Below, in pieces: positions 32,601 through 42,604 of a stretch of 64,000 nucleotides of DNA. The stretch lies in contig OY720344.1 in the NCBI GenBank assembly GCA_963082975.1, positions 67,236,546 to 67,300,545 of the forward strand, written 5' to 3'. The notes under the pieces are model-generated. The model made no database searches. It had not been told where the DNA came from and worked only from the letters and a program-made list of their open reading frames with translations. A program made the translations under genes and the position numbers. Every line of letters begins with the position of its first letter. The stretch's first letter is position 1. The stretch comes from Labia minor. Lineage: Eukaryota > Arthropoda > Insecta > Dermaptera > Spongiphoridae.

Positions 32601-35600
32601 TTTAACGATGGCGGAAGAATTAATAATAAATTTAGAAATTCTGCAATCAGAAAGAGAAGATTTGTTCTCCCTGATGACAGACCTCCACAGTAGATTTCGA
32701 TCAATAATACCGGATAACGTAGAGGATTATCGTGCACAATTTGACAGATTATCGGAGTACGAGACAAGGTTTTTGAAGTTAACGGCGGAAATTAGAGTCA
32801 TTAATGTTAAAGTTAAAGATCGAAAATTAAGATTAGATACCGGACAGGTTCAGAATAGATTTTTCGAGTTGTTGGATGGAGCCAAGAGTAAATATCTAGC
32901 TGCCAAGGAAGCCAAGATGGTTACTATTCCGACGGGAACTGTTTCGAGAACTTCGGCTGAGGGACAGTTACCTAAAATACAACTTCCTACCTTCACAGGT
33001 AATATCGAGGACTGGTCATCATTTTATTCTCTGTTTCAGTCGCTAGTCGATAGTGACCCCAACATACCAGATATTAAAAAGTTTCAATATTTGAGAACTT
33101 GTTTGAGAGACGATGCTGCCGCAATTATTTCTGCGTATGCCCTTGAGCCCCAAAACTATGTACTGGCTCTAGAAGCATTAAAAGCTAGATACCAGAATAA
33201 ACGAAGATTGGCTAGCTTATATTTATCTCGAATTACCGAATTTCTACCGCTAACAAATTCATCCCTTAGTAGCCTTCAACGATTTCTCAGTGTACATGTC
33301 AGCAATATGAGTGCTTTAATGTCACTAAATTTACCGGATGTGGGAGATTTTATTAAATTACAGTTAGCATTAAATAACTTAGGTTCTGGCACGAGGAGAG
33401 CGTTCGAGGACAAGCAGTCGTCGACAACCATACCGACTTATGAGTCACTCATAGAGTTTGTAACGGAGCGTAGCCGTGTAGAGGAGCTCATGAAAATAGA
33501 TAACATTGGTCGTAGTCGTGCTATTAGTAAATCAGATTCTAGAGGTCGAGTTTCCTTTCCGTCCCGAGTTCCTAAAGTGATGCCTGTACAGCCTCGAGAT
33601 CCGACCCCACGTTGTTACGGTTGTGGGAGACCAGGTGAGACCACGATGTCCTGTCCGGATTGCTGTTTTAAACGAAAACAGGAGTTGGGAGTAAAGACCT
33701 CTCCTAGTAAATGCCGTGGTCCTAACACCAATAATACCTTTCCTCCTTCTGTGAAGATTTCCGTACCGCCACCAACCAATAATACCTTACCGCCCTCTGC
33801 GAAGATTTCCGTACCGCCACCAACCAATAATACCTTACCGCCCTCTGTGAAGATTTCCGTGTCGCCACCAACCGATAATACCTCACTGCCTACGGGGAAA
33901 ACTTCAATACCGTTGTCGTTGGACAAAACTGTCTCGCTCTTTCGTGAACCTAAAGTGTCACCCTTGGAGAAGAGTGATGATATTCCGATCTCATCAATGG
34001 AGAATGAGCCTACCTGTATGAATGTCAGGATGCTATCTTGGCATATACCCGTACGACGAGCCATTAATGAGAAATGCAGATCACGTGTCGCATATGCACT
34101 TTATGATTCTGGTGCAACTATGTGTTTTATCGGAGATGAGGGGTTAAACAAGTTTGCCCAAGAACCTCGCCCACACCCCGTTCTTATCGAACAGTTCTCG
34201 GTTATGACTGTAGAGGGAGTCTCTGCAATAGTTAATTGTTACTATGTCATTTCTATCATAGTTCAGGATAGGAAATACGATCTGTGCCTACATTATCTTC
34301 CTAACTTACCGAGTGACATCCTATTAGGATTGGACTTCATTTCGGAGGCAGGCATATGCACCAATGCCCGAACTAATCAGTGGTGGTTTGCCGATTGTCC
34401 TGATGTATTATATAAGTTTGTCGGCCCAAGGATTGATTCATCTTTATCCTCAAATTGTGGATTGCAGATATTGAATAGGAACCAAAGGTCAATTTTAGAT
34501 AGTGTTGTACAGGAAGGAGTACAGTCACTCCAGGATTCTCCCGGATTAACTACTCGGATAACCCACTCTATCGATGTAAGGGGATCACCGCCTATTAAGC
34601 AGAGAGCTTATCAATATTCCCCCAAAGTGTTGGAAGCACTGTATGCCGAACTAGATCGGATGTTAGAGGAAAATACCGTTGAACCCAGCCATGCTGCTTG
34701 GGCATCTCCGGTGGTTATGGTGAGGAAACCTGATGGATCCTACCGTCCGTGTCTAGATTTCCGAAAAATTAACGCGGTTACCGTTAAGGATTCTTATCCT
34801 ATGCCAAATTTATCGTCGATCTTAGACAGTTTTCGTCAAGCCAAGTATTTTTCTAAACTTGATCTGAAGCAAGCTTTCTTACAAGTACCTCTTTCCGATG
34901 AAGAGTCACGTAACATTACGTCTTTTACAGTACCGGGTCGTGGTTTATTCCGTTTTCGAGTCATGCCGTTTGGCCTCTGTAACTCTCCCGCTACCTTCCA
35001 GAGGTTAGTAGATGATATTTTCGGTCCCGAATTGTGGCCATACGTAGTGGCTTATCTAGATGATGTGTTAATATGCACTCCGACTTTCGAGTTACATTGC
35101 CAGATGCTGAGAGAAGTATTTAAAAGATTAAAGAATTCGGGTCTACGAATTAATTTAGAGAAGTGTAGCTTTGGCTGCCAAGAAGTAGCATATCTAGGTT
35201 ACCGGATTAACGCAGATGGGTTAATAGCAGACCCTGGTAAGATAAAACCTGTCGTGGAATTTCCTACTCCAGAAAATATCACAGAACTTCGGCGATTTTT
35301 AGGAATGGCCGGTTGGTATCGGCGGTTTGTTCCAAACTTTTCCGTTATTATCGCTCCTCTTACCAAATTATTACGTAAGAAAACCCCATGGTGCTGGGAA
35401 AAAGAACAAGTAGATGCGTTCGAAGTGTTGAAACGCCATTTAACGTCTACTCCTATTTTAGCTCGCCCAAATTTCGACCTTCCCTTTACCTTGCAAACGG
35501 ACGCAAGTCAAGTAGGGTTAGGAGCCGTTTTGACTCAGGTGCAAGACGGCGAAGAGAAAGTTATTACTTATTGTTCTCGTTCTCTAACCCCCGCCGAAAG

Positions 35601-38600
35601 AAACTACTCAGTCACAGAGAAAGAGTGTTTAGCTGTGATTTTCGCTATCGAGAAGAACCGCCATTATATAGAGGGTTCACAATTTACCGTCATAACTGAC
35701 CACCATTGTTTGAAGTGGTTATTGAACTTAAAAGAACCTTCGGGTAGATTAGCCCGATGGGCCCTAAAGCTCCAACCGTACAATTTTACCATCCAATACC
35801 GTAAGGGAAAATACAATTGTATCGCAGATGCCCTATCCCGTATCGATAAATTCCAAGCTATGGTAATAACCCCCACAGATACAGCTTCATCAGATAATAA
35901 AGATGAGTGGTATAATAGAAAACTCTATAGAGTTAAACAGAATCCGCAAAAACATCCCGATTGGAGAGTTGAGAATAATCAACTCTATTATCTGAGAAAA
36001 GAATTCCTTAAGGGTGAATTGGAAGACCCTAGTGAAGACTGGAAGTTAGTTGTTCCGTGGAAATTAAGACAATCCATTATGAAACAATACCATGAGGATG
36101 TTCAAGCTGGTCATCTAGGTATTGACAAAACACATTGGCGAATTGGTCGACTTTATTACTGGCCCGGAGTATATCAGGATGTCGTTAGATATGTGAAGCA
36201 ATGTCACACTTGTCAGAGGACTAAGCCTTTAAATACTACTCCCGTGGGTATAATGTACCCCAGATACCTTACCTCTCCGTGGGACGTGGTTTCCACTGAT
36301 TTGATGGGACCTTTTCCTAGAAGTTCCCATGGCAATATTTACCTTCTCGTATTCCAAGATATCTTTACGAAATGGGTTGAATTAGTACCTATTCGACGGG
36401 CTACCTCTGACGTTATAGTAGATAAATTCCGTTCCGTTATACTGAATCGTTTCGGTGCCCCGATTGTTCTGATTACCGATAATGCAAAAAACTATGTCAG
36501 CAAAGTTGTGAAGGAAATTGCTACAGTCTATAATATTGAAATTCGGACAACTCCTTTATATCATTCCCAAGCAAACCCGACAGAGCGAGCTAACCGCAAT
36601 GTGAGACAATTAATAATTTCATATTTAAAGGAGAATCACCAACATTGGGATAAATATATCGGTGAGTTCCAGTTCGCATTGAATTCCGTTAAGCAGGAAT
36701 CTACAAAGTTTTCGCCTGCTTTTCTTAATTTTGGTAGAGAGTTAAGGCCTCTAGCCCAACTAAGTTCTAATAAAGTACCTGTTGTACCGAATACTATACC
36801 GCCTCAAAAACACAAACATCGTTGGTGTGAGCGTGTGACGAAACTTAAAGAACTTTACCATATGGTCGAGGAAAACCTTCTAAAGGCTAACTTACGGCAA
36901 AGTCAGAGGTATAATTTGAGACGAAGAGATAGTACATTTCGTGTCGGTGACAAAGTGCTTAGGCGCTCTTACCATCTCTCATCAGCGGGTAATAAAACTT
37001 CTGCTAAGCTATACCCAAAATTTGAAGGTCCCTTTGTAATAGATTGGATAAGCCCAGGAGGAACCTGTAAACTGCGTTCATTGAATAATGAGTTCGCCGG
37101 TTCATGGCATCCTTCCGTCTTGAAGTTTTACCAAGAATCCCGTACTGATTAAAATCAAACAATTCCGTACCGGTCCATTCCGACAAAACTTTCTGTACGA
37201 CGTTCCCTCTGGAAGGGGGTATGTAACGCCGAGATTGAATAATAGAGGAAAAGTCGTACAAGCACAAATGGACATACCCGTGCCATCTATCGGAATCAAT
37301 ATGATTGACTAATGGATTGGAGGGGAGATAGCCAAGTGGTAGGGCGAAGTTAAAAAGAAAGATATTCTCGCCTGTCCAATGGATGAAATATTATCGTCTC
37401 GCTATCGAATTAATTAATGTATTGCATCTTACCGAAAATTCTACCGTAAACGTTTCTCTCCAGTAGTGTCTGTAAGAATAAAATATATATATTGTTGTGA
37501 TATTTACCTGCAATAAATACCGCCCTTATCAGATATCGTACCGGTGAGTGTGAATTATAATATATATCTTTATGGAAAACATTTACATAATTCCCGTACC
37601 TGTTAGTAATGAGTTATTACAGTTTTTAGGTTACGGCCAAGTTTTTAGGTTACGGCCAAGTTTTTAGGTTACGGCCAAGTTTTTAGGTTACGGCCAAGTT
37701 TTAGGATACCGCCAGTTCTAGGTTATCACAAGTTTCTAGGCTACCGCAAGTTTCCGGTTAGCTGCTGTTTTAGACTACCGCAAGTTCAGGTTACGTGCAA
37801 GTTTTAAGTCATCGCCGTTTCCGGATATCGCTTTTCGTTATGCCTTTTTGTCTCTAGTTGGAAAACGAAGAAAATACACCTACTTCCTATATCATCATAG
37901 CATTACCGTATCGTACTGACTTTTTCTATTAATAACGTCTATCTATTAAGTGTCTCGTATTAAAGGTTATAAAATAAATAAAAACCAGTAGATCCCCCCG
38001 TTGAGTCTCTATCCAGCAACCTAAGTTGAGCTTAGGCTATTTGTGTAACTGAAATTGTACAATAAACATATGTGTACCGTAATATGAATCAAAGTTTGTA
38101 AATATATCTTGTTTATTAATTGATATCTAAATATAATAAAATTTCTTTCTTTCTTTTTTTATATAAATTATTCTTATATAATTTCCCTCTCTTATGTTAT
38201 TTATTTAGTACCGATTGTACAATTAAGGTCGCATGAGTATAGTTGGTTCTGTAATCACGAAGGATAATAATATTCTAGAAGAATTTAAATTTAGGTTACA
38301 ATCAGGCAGCGCATGCTATTATGCAGTAACTTATTTAGTCAAAATTATTATCCTAGGGAATTAAAATATATAAAAAATAATTGTGTTACTATGGGTGTGA
38401 GTCGGGGTCTATGATCCTGGGAGACGAGAGTAGATTTAAACTATTTTAAATAGGATTCTTTGCAGCATTTATGGAGCAAAGAAAGATGAGGTGGAGACTG
38501 TATAATGAGGAATTGCATGACTTTTATGCCTCTATAACAGAGAGTACTAAAAGCAAGAAGGTTGCAATGGGCAGGACATGAGGCAAGAATTGGAGATGAA

Positions 38601-39030
38601 AGACTGGAGGAGACGGATTGGAAACCGACCGGTTGGAAATCTAAAGACGTGGTGGGCAGATAATATAAAAAGGGACGTAAAATAGATGGGAGAAAATAAG
38701 AGTTTGATGAGTGTAGCTCATGTCAGGGATATTTAGAGAAATGTGGTTGCTCCGGGTAAGAACTTTCCAGTTCTGTAGAGCCTCATATACATAGATTTAT
38801 AAAAATGTAAATAAAAATTTATTTAATACAATATTTGAATTTAGTACTAATATTTTCTTTTAATTGATTTGTTTAGAAATCCCTCAACGAATATGGAAAT
38901 AAATTGGGAGCCATTCAATATAAAGGGTGAATTTCTACGAATAGATACAAAATGTTCTTTAGAAAGGAATTTTATAGATAAAAAATTAACATTTTGGCAA
39001 GATATCTTTAACGAATTAGATTATTTTTAA
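26628..39030 (+). CDS. Type-B carboxylesterase, gene 1 (8 exons)
   Basis: Alpha/beta-hydrolase that should hydrolyse carboxylic esters. Exons by splice sites and frame: 26628-26777, 26858-27134, 28247-28432, 28495-28697, 29454-29616, 29742-29926, 29992-30281, 38877-39030, giving 535 residues, a normal length. Landmarks: [25 protein letters not shown], oxyanion HGG, nucleophile in GDSSGG (usually GESAGG), the acid Glu in SQEGL, and His in CHGDSLGY, so the triad is complete. No signal peptide follows this ATG, so it is either cytosolic or missing an upstream exon. Intron 2 holds fold-back repeats; intron 7 (8.6 kb) holds a LINE relic with a 7.5 kb LTR element. An AATAAA lies at 39157-39162. It is a paralogue of the gene at 59274-62959. 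Confidence 0.85.
27282..27478 (+). repeat. Fold-back family single arm (intron 2)
   Basis: Matches the left arm of 5424-6240, from the AGTTGACC...CCAGGTCC motif to the TAAGACCAGGCTGGATGACG stretch. It lies in intron 2 of carboxylesterase gene 1. Confidence 0.6.
27703..27935 (+). repeat. Fold-back family arm, internally deleted (intron 2)
   Basis: Begins like the left arm of 5424-6240 but jumps to the inner part (CACACCAAATTTCACGTG, then ACATATCTCTACGAATCATG). A (GTCC)n run follows at about 27955-27970, the kind of microsatellite seen in DINE-1/HINE elements. Confidence 0.55.
30541..30773 (+). pseudogene. LINE relic, left part (interrupted by LTR element)
   Basis: Conceptual translation gives a broken RT segment around an ADDLIII motif. 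The relic is cut by the LTR element and resumes at 38242. The interrupted site matches the uninterrupted relative at about 1755-1800. Confidence 0.6.
30774..31812 (+). repeat. 5' LTR (1,039 bp)
   Basis: Starts TGTAACGCCGAG. Contains five tandem copies of a 19-bp unit (TTTTAGGTTACGGCCAAG-type, 31176-31270) followed by degenerate copies up to about 31390. A stretch at 30869-30895 (GATAGCCAAGTGGTAGGGCG) resembles a tRNA A-box region. Confidence 0.95.
31176..31270 (+). repeat. 19-bp minisatellite, 5 units
   Basis: Perfect tandem units built on AGGTTACGGCCAAGTTTTT. The other LTR has four units (37624-37700). Confidence 0.9.
31813..31830 (+). other. Primer binding site, tRNA-Lys type
   Basis: TGGCGCCCGAACAGGGAC directly abuts the LTR. 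This is the sequence complementary to the 3' end of tRNA-Lys(UUU), the primer type used by lentiviruses and several insect Gypsy elements. Confidence 0.9.
31831..32607. other. 5' leader of the LTR element
   Basis: AT-rich untranslated leader between the PBS and gag. A second, degenerate copy of the PBS-side phrase occurs (ATAAATATATGGTCCCC near 31900). No gene seen. Confidence 0.5.
32608..37152 (+). CDS. gag-pol: Gag-Pol polyprotein, single frame (DUF1759-like Gag, Gypsy Pol)
   Basis: ATG at 32608 gives 1,514 residues without a break. Residues about 120-215 ([16 protein letters not shown] ... LKARYQNKR) match the DUF1759 domain typical of BEL/Pao Gag. A zinc-knuckle-like [14 protein letters not shown] follows at about 336-349, with Glu where His is expected. 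Next come three 16-residue repeats ([16 protein letters not shown]), a protease (YDSGA at 499-503, DILLGLD), Gypsy-type reverse transcriptase (YLDD, 35053-35064), RNase H (TDAS), integrase (H-H-C-C; catalytic Asp in STDLMG, Asp in ITDNAKN, Glu in PTERAN) and a C-terminal chromatin/GPY-like part. Gag and Pol are made as one product, with no frameshift or stop between. Confidence 0.93.
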   Translation: MAEELIINLEILQSEREDLFSLMTDLHSRFRSIIPDNVEDYRAQFDRLSEYETRFLKLTAEIRVINVKVKDRKLRLDTGQVQNRFFELLDGAKSKYLAAKEAKMVTIPTGTVSRTSAEGQLPKIQLPTFTGNIEDWSSFYSLFQSLVDSDPNIPDIKKFQYLRTCLRDDAAAIISAYALEPQNYVLALEALKARYQNKRRLASLYLSRITEFLPLTNSSLSSLQRFLSVHVSNMSALMSLNLPDVGDFIKLQLALNNLGSGTRRAFEDKQSSTTIPTYESLIEFVTERSRVEELMKIDNIGRSRAISKSDSRGRVSFPSRVPKVMPVQPRDPTPRCYGCGRPGETTMSCPDCCFKRKQELGVKTSPSKCRGPNTNNTFPPSVKISVPPPTNNTLPPSAKISVPPPTNNTLPPSVKISVSPPTDNTSLPTGKTSIPLSLDKTVSLFREPKVSPLEKSDDIPISSMENEPTCMNVRMLSWHIPVRRAINEKCRSRVAYALYDSGATMCFIGDEGLNKFAQEPRPHPVLIEQFSVMTVEGVSAIVNCYYVISIIVQDRKYDLCLHYLPNLPSDILLGLDFISEAGICTNARTNQWWFADCPDVLYKFVGPRIDSSLSSNCGLQILNRNQRSILDSVVQEGVQSLQDSPGLTTRITHSIDVRGSPPIKQRAYQYSPKVLEALYAELDRMLEENTVEPSHAAWASPVVMVRKPDGSYRPCLDFRKINAVTVKDSYPMPNLSSILDSFRQAKYFSKLDLKQAFLQVPLSDEESRNITSFTVPGRGLFRFRVMPFGLCNSPATFQRLVDDIFGPELWPYVVAYLDDVLICTPTFELHCQMLREVFKRLKNSGLRINLEKCSFGCQEVAYLGYRINADGLIADPGKIKPVVEFPTPENITELRRFLGMAGWYRRFVPNFSVIIAPLTKLLRKKTPWCWEKEQVDAFEVLKRHLTSTPILARPNFDLPFTLQTDASQVGLGAVLTQVQDGEEKVITYCSRSLTPAERNYSVTEKECLAVIFAIEKNRHYIEGSQFTVITDHHCLKWLLNLKEPSGRLARWALKLQPYNFTIQYRKGKYNCIADALSRIDKFQAMVITPTDTASSDNKDEWYNRKLYRVKQNPQKHPDWRVENNQLYYLRKEFLKGELEDPSEDWKLVVPWKLRQSIMKQYHEDVQAGHLGIDKTHWRIGRLYYWPGVYQDVVRYVKQCHTCQRTKPLNTTPVGIMYPRYLTSPWDVVSTDLMGPFPRSSHGNIYLLVFQDIFTKWVELVPIRRATSDVIVDKFRSVILNRFGAPIVLITDNAKNYVSKVVKEIATVYNIEIRTTPLYHSQANPTERANRNVRQLIISYLKENHQHWDKYIGEFQFALNSVKQESTKFSPAFLNFGRELRPLAQLSSNKVPVVPNTIPPQKHKHRWCERVTKLKELYHMVEENLLKANLRQSQRYNLRRRDSTFRVGDKVLRRSYHLSSAGNKTSAKLYPKFEGPFVIDWISPGGTCKLRSLNNEFAGSWHPSVLKFYQESRTD
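33733..33893 (+). repeat. 48-bp coding tandem repeat in gag
   Basis: About three in-frame units encode the [16 protein letters not shown] motif between the zinc-knuckle-like segment and the protease. It keeps the reading frame. Confidence 0.85.
37211..37221 (+). other. Polypurine tract
   Basis: GGAAGGGGGTA immediately before the 3' LTR. Confidence 0.8.
37222..38241 (+). repeat. 3' LTR (1,020 bp)
   Basis: As the 5' LTR but with four instead of five 19-bp units. Contains several AATAAA words, any of which could end transcripts of the host gene early. Confidence 0.95.
38246..38790 (+). pseudogene. LINE relic, right part
   Basis: Continues the relic cut at 30773. The C-terminal RT-tail motif of insect LINEs is readable through stops ([13 protein letters not shown], then [11 protein letters not shown]). 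Related to 1780-2275. Confidence 0.6.
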
Positions 39031-39239
39031 ATACAATTATTATTATGTATTTATAATGTTCTTCAATATTTTATTAAGTTCATTTATATTTATATTAAAT
39101 ATTATCTTGAATTGTTAGACAGTAGTCATTAGATTATTGTGAACCAACAAATCTTAAATAAATTAAATAATAAAATTTTAAATATTATTTTATGTCTAAA
39201 AATAGATTAATGGTCTTCGCACCTAGGGACTCCTCCTAA
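39031..39239. other. 3' flank of carboxylesterase gene 1
   Basis: AT-rich; holds the candidate polyadenylation signal AATAAA at 39157-39162. Confidence 0.5.
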
Positions 39240-39938
39240 GGCTACTTTCACACACAGCGGTTTTTTCCTTGCATTACGCTGCCGTGTAGAATAGAGTCAG
39301 TTTTCATCATGAGTTGAAGACGTATACTCGCAATGTGGTGCTTATACCGCCAGATTCGAAATCGGTAACGACGTAGTCGTATATACTGGGTACATCCCAT
39401 AAACAAAAGAAGAGATGAAATTTGGGTAATATTTCTGTATCGATAATAATTTTGTTTGTTTCGTTCATTTCGTTCATTTTCATGATGTGGAGTGCATAAC
39501 ATAAAAGGTGACACTAGAATGAACAAGTTGAAATAAGCAAGAACCGAGCCGAGCATGAGGCGAGACATGCGTGCACGTATCAACTGTATGCGGTGGACGG
39601 CTAAAAACCGCTGTGTGTGAAAACAAACTATATAGTTTAATTGTTCAGTAAAATGCGGTTGCGGAGCGGTGCCGTTCAATTCTAGTGGGTGAGGCGGTCG
39701 TTAAGAGGCGACCGCGCGGAAAAAATCCGTCTTCCGCCCAGTGTGAAAGCAATACTATAGTTTCTGTTGTTTACTACCTACGAGCAGAGGCGGATTATCC
39801 GTAAGGCAAACTAGGCACGTGCCTAGGGGCGTGTAGTTACAAGGGGCGCGCGAGCTCAGAATTTTTAAATAATAAAGAAAATAACATATCAACGATTAAG
39901 AACTAAATGCTGATCTATAATCTAAATCTATAATCTTA

Positions 39939-40300
39939 TCTTATTATGCTAGCTAAAATTGTATATATCTATCTATCTATATATATTGGTTCTCAAAAAC
40001 CGCTCTAACGATTTTTTTCAAATTCACACTAGATATAGTATTTATAAAGAAAAATTAAGTTTTATTGATGATATCTCTTGAAACATTCAGCTTCATTATT
40101 AATTTCTTAATTGAAAATTATATATGGAAAACGTCAAAATTGGCCTCCATTTTTATTTGTATTAATATTTTTTTTTATTTAAAATATTTTAAAATTTATT
40201 ATTTAATTTCGAAATAAAATTAAAAATATTTATTTTTAATAAAATATATATAGATATTTATTAATCTCTCTCAAAAAAAAAAAAATAAAATAAAAAACAT
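39939..40300 (+). repeat. Helitron-like repeat, family B copy (in hAT)
   Basis: TCTTATTATGCTAGCTAAAA start, short ATCT microsatellite, then AACCGCTCTAACGATTTTTTTC followed by AATTCACAC, as in 20651 and 55931. The inner part recurs at 40640-40740. Confidence 0.5.
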
Positions 40301-40351
40301 CAAATCTACCTGCTAAGACAGTAAAAAAATGACAATTTTTTATCTAAATAT

Positions 40352-40410
40352 ATTTAGTTCAGATGGTAAAGTGATGTTTTAACGAGTGGATTTCGTCGGT
40401 TCGAAACTCT
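40352..40410 (+). repeat. tRNA-like/SINE-like segment
   Basis: An A-box-like TTAGTTCAGATGGTAAAG is followed 46 bases later by GGTTCGAAACT, a good B-box. Internal pol III boxes at tRNA spacing suggest a tRNA-derived SINE fragment. I cannot fold a full tRNA acceptor stem, so it is not called a tRNA gene. Confidence 0.4.
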
Positions 40411-40790
40411 CAGGGTGAATCGTTATTTAAAAATGAAAATGAAAATAATGAATTTGTTATTTTTTTTCTTTTTATCTATTGTTTACATTTTAATAAATTA
40501 CTATTTTATATTTATTTATTCATTGTTCTTTTATTAAATTTAATATTTATTAATATTATTTATTATTAATTTATATATTGATGACATCACAAATGACATT
40601 TATATTGAAATTTGACTCCCGCCTTTTTTTAAAGAATATTGTATTAATATTTTTTTTATATTTAAAATATTTTAAAATTTTTTATTTAATTTCGAAATAA
40701 AATTAAAAATATATATTTTAATAATATTTTATAATTATAAATTACGATATATATTTATCAATAATAATGAATTTTTTTTTTTTAACTTAA

Positions 40791-40820
40791 TTACAGAGCC
40801 GAGGCTCGGGGTCCCGGTAT
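40791..40820 (+). repeat. Helitron-like hairpin end (family E, copy 2)
   Basis: Same palindrome as 22849 with a diverged last bases (CGGTATGATC). Confidence 0.45.
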
Positions 40821-41268
40821 GATCTTAATATATTGTGAGAATTAGATAAATAATGTAGAGAGAAAAAAATATTTAAAAATAGATATTTATTTAAATGAAA
40901 TAAAATTATTTAATTTACAGAATGAAAATGTCTATAATAATGTCTAAACATTTTTTCTTTATAATTTTACATTATAATAATACTAATTACAGTAGTTATA
41001 ATATATGGGGAATTTTCAACTTTGACTGCCGATTTGACCATGTTCCCAAACGAATTTTAAAAAAACCAAGACCACTTTACATTTACACATTTTAAGCTCT
41101 AATCGAATCCAAAATCAAAATTTAAAAAATCGAAAAACAAACTCACAGATATATCGATTTTATAAATGAACATTTATACAATTTATTTTAATTAATTTGA
41201 AACATTTTAGGAAACAAATTTTTAATGGGTCATTTTTAGAAATCCCATTTAACAATTATAATAAATAA

Positions 41269-42256
41269 TTAAAAAATTGTAAAATTTTTAAAGTATATAA
41301 AAATAAATTGTATAAATTGGTTAAAGGGTCGAGTGATAGTTCGGTGTCCCAGGTATATATTTTATATTAACACGCCTACTTTTCTGTATAATAAAGATAT
41401 AAAGAATCATATTTTAATTTTTATATAACCAAGAAATCATTTTTTCACTTAAAATATAGTTGTAAAGCCCAAATCTCCGATCCATATAACATCATCGACT
41501 GGGCCGCTACCAAAAGGAGTCTTCTCTTGCTCTGACTAGGGCCACCGGTATTTGCCATTAGTCTCGAAAAAATAATATTAAATTTTATATAAATTTAAAA
41601 ATTAGAATATTTGAATTTGTTTAAATTTTAACACATGTAATCAATCATATGCATAAAGAATAGAAAATTTTGAAAATCAACTTGGTATTAAATTCAGAAA
41701 AAAAAATACTCATATATAGAATATATAGACTATTCGAATATAATTGAAACTCTTTCTCTCCCTCTATTTTAAATTTGAAAAAACGGAGTGTTAAGAAATT
41801 AAGATTCCTTATACAACATGGATGGTTAAATGAATTGGGCTCCCTACCTCCCTGAGAAATTCACATTAAAAATGTTTATAATATTTTAGTTTATTAAATC
41901 AAACTATTATTTTTTTATTTCAATATTTTTAATGTTAATACAATAATTTTTATTTTATAATCTATAAAATAATTTAATTATTTTTAAAAACAACGGTCTT
42001 CAATTACAATTTTTTTACTCTCTACTGACTGTTCATTTCATAACTGAAAATAGTGTCGAATAGAAATAGACGATATTACTTGGATTAATCTTATTATGCT
42101 AGCTAAAATTGTTTGTTTGTATTATTGAGGACCCCAGTTCAATTCATTTTAATCAGATTGATGCAATGATGCAACATTTAATAATTGTAATAAATAATTA
42201 ATTGTAGATTAATATTTTTTAAAGGGTCGAGCGACAGCTCGGTGTCCCAGGTATTA
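41269..42256 (+). repeat. Helitron-like repeat, family D copy with insert
   Basis: Collinear with 21172-21669 but split: 41269-41384, 41477-41520, then an unrelated AT-rich piece, then 42043-42256. Ends at a GGGTCGAGCGACAGCTCGGT hairpin. Confidence 0.55.
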
Positions 42257-42304
42257 ATATTACCAGCCAAACCCAATAATAATGAATCATTTTTTTTAAC
42301 TTAA

Positions 42305-42337
42305 GTACCGAGCCGAGGCTCGGGGTCCCGGTACTAG
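42305..42337 (+). repeat. Helitron-like 3' hairpin end (family E, copy 3)
   Basis: Palindrome CCGAGCC-GA-GGCTCGG, ending CTAG followed by A. Confidence 0.5.
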
Positions 42338-42604
42338 ATTATATTACACAAGCATCATATATTCGATGCAATATTGCGCGTTTGTTGCTTCGTCGCGTCG
42401 TTCTCAAGCGTCGGGCGGGGTAGAGACGCTGCCAAGCCCGCTTTTTCGACAATTAGTTAGTCGTAAAGCTCCCAGAGCGCGCTAAAAGCAATGTTTCAAA
42501 ATTTAACTTTGACTGCCATACCCTCAGTTACGCGCGCTTCTATTGTTTACGTTCTCGCTGTGGTATTTGTGTGTATCCATTACCTTTTAGAGTATTTCTC
42601 AAAG

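Larger units (their letters stand above)
30774..38241 (+). mobile_element. LTR retrotransposon, intact, BEL-like Gag with Gypsy Pol
   Basis: 7.5 kb element with LTRs 30774-31812 and 37222-38241, target duplication GTTG (30770-30773, 38242-38245), PBS directly after the 5' LTR (31813-31830) and PPT GGAAGGGGGTA (37211-37221). One uninterrupted gag-pol frame (32608-37152). The LTRs look identical to me except for one 19-bp minisatellite unit, so insertion is very recent. It sits inside a LINE relic in intron 7 of carboxylesterase gene 1, in the same orientation as the gene. The LTR ends in TATA rather than the usual CA, judging by the PBS and the target duplication. Confidence 0.95.

Noticed and set aside
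39248..39679. 143-codon minus frame in the Harbinger element
   Set aside because: No recognisable domain; rich in Arg, Tyr and His as expected of a chance frame in this sequence; it spans the element's own inverted end.
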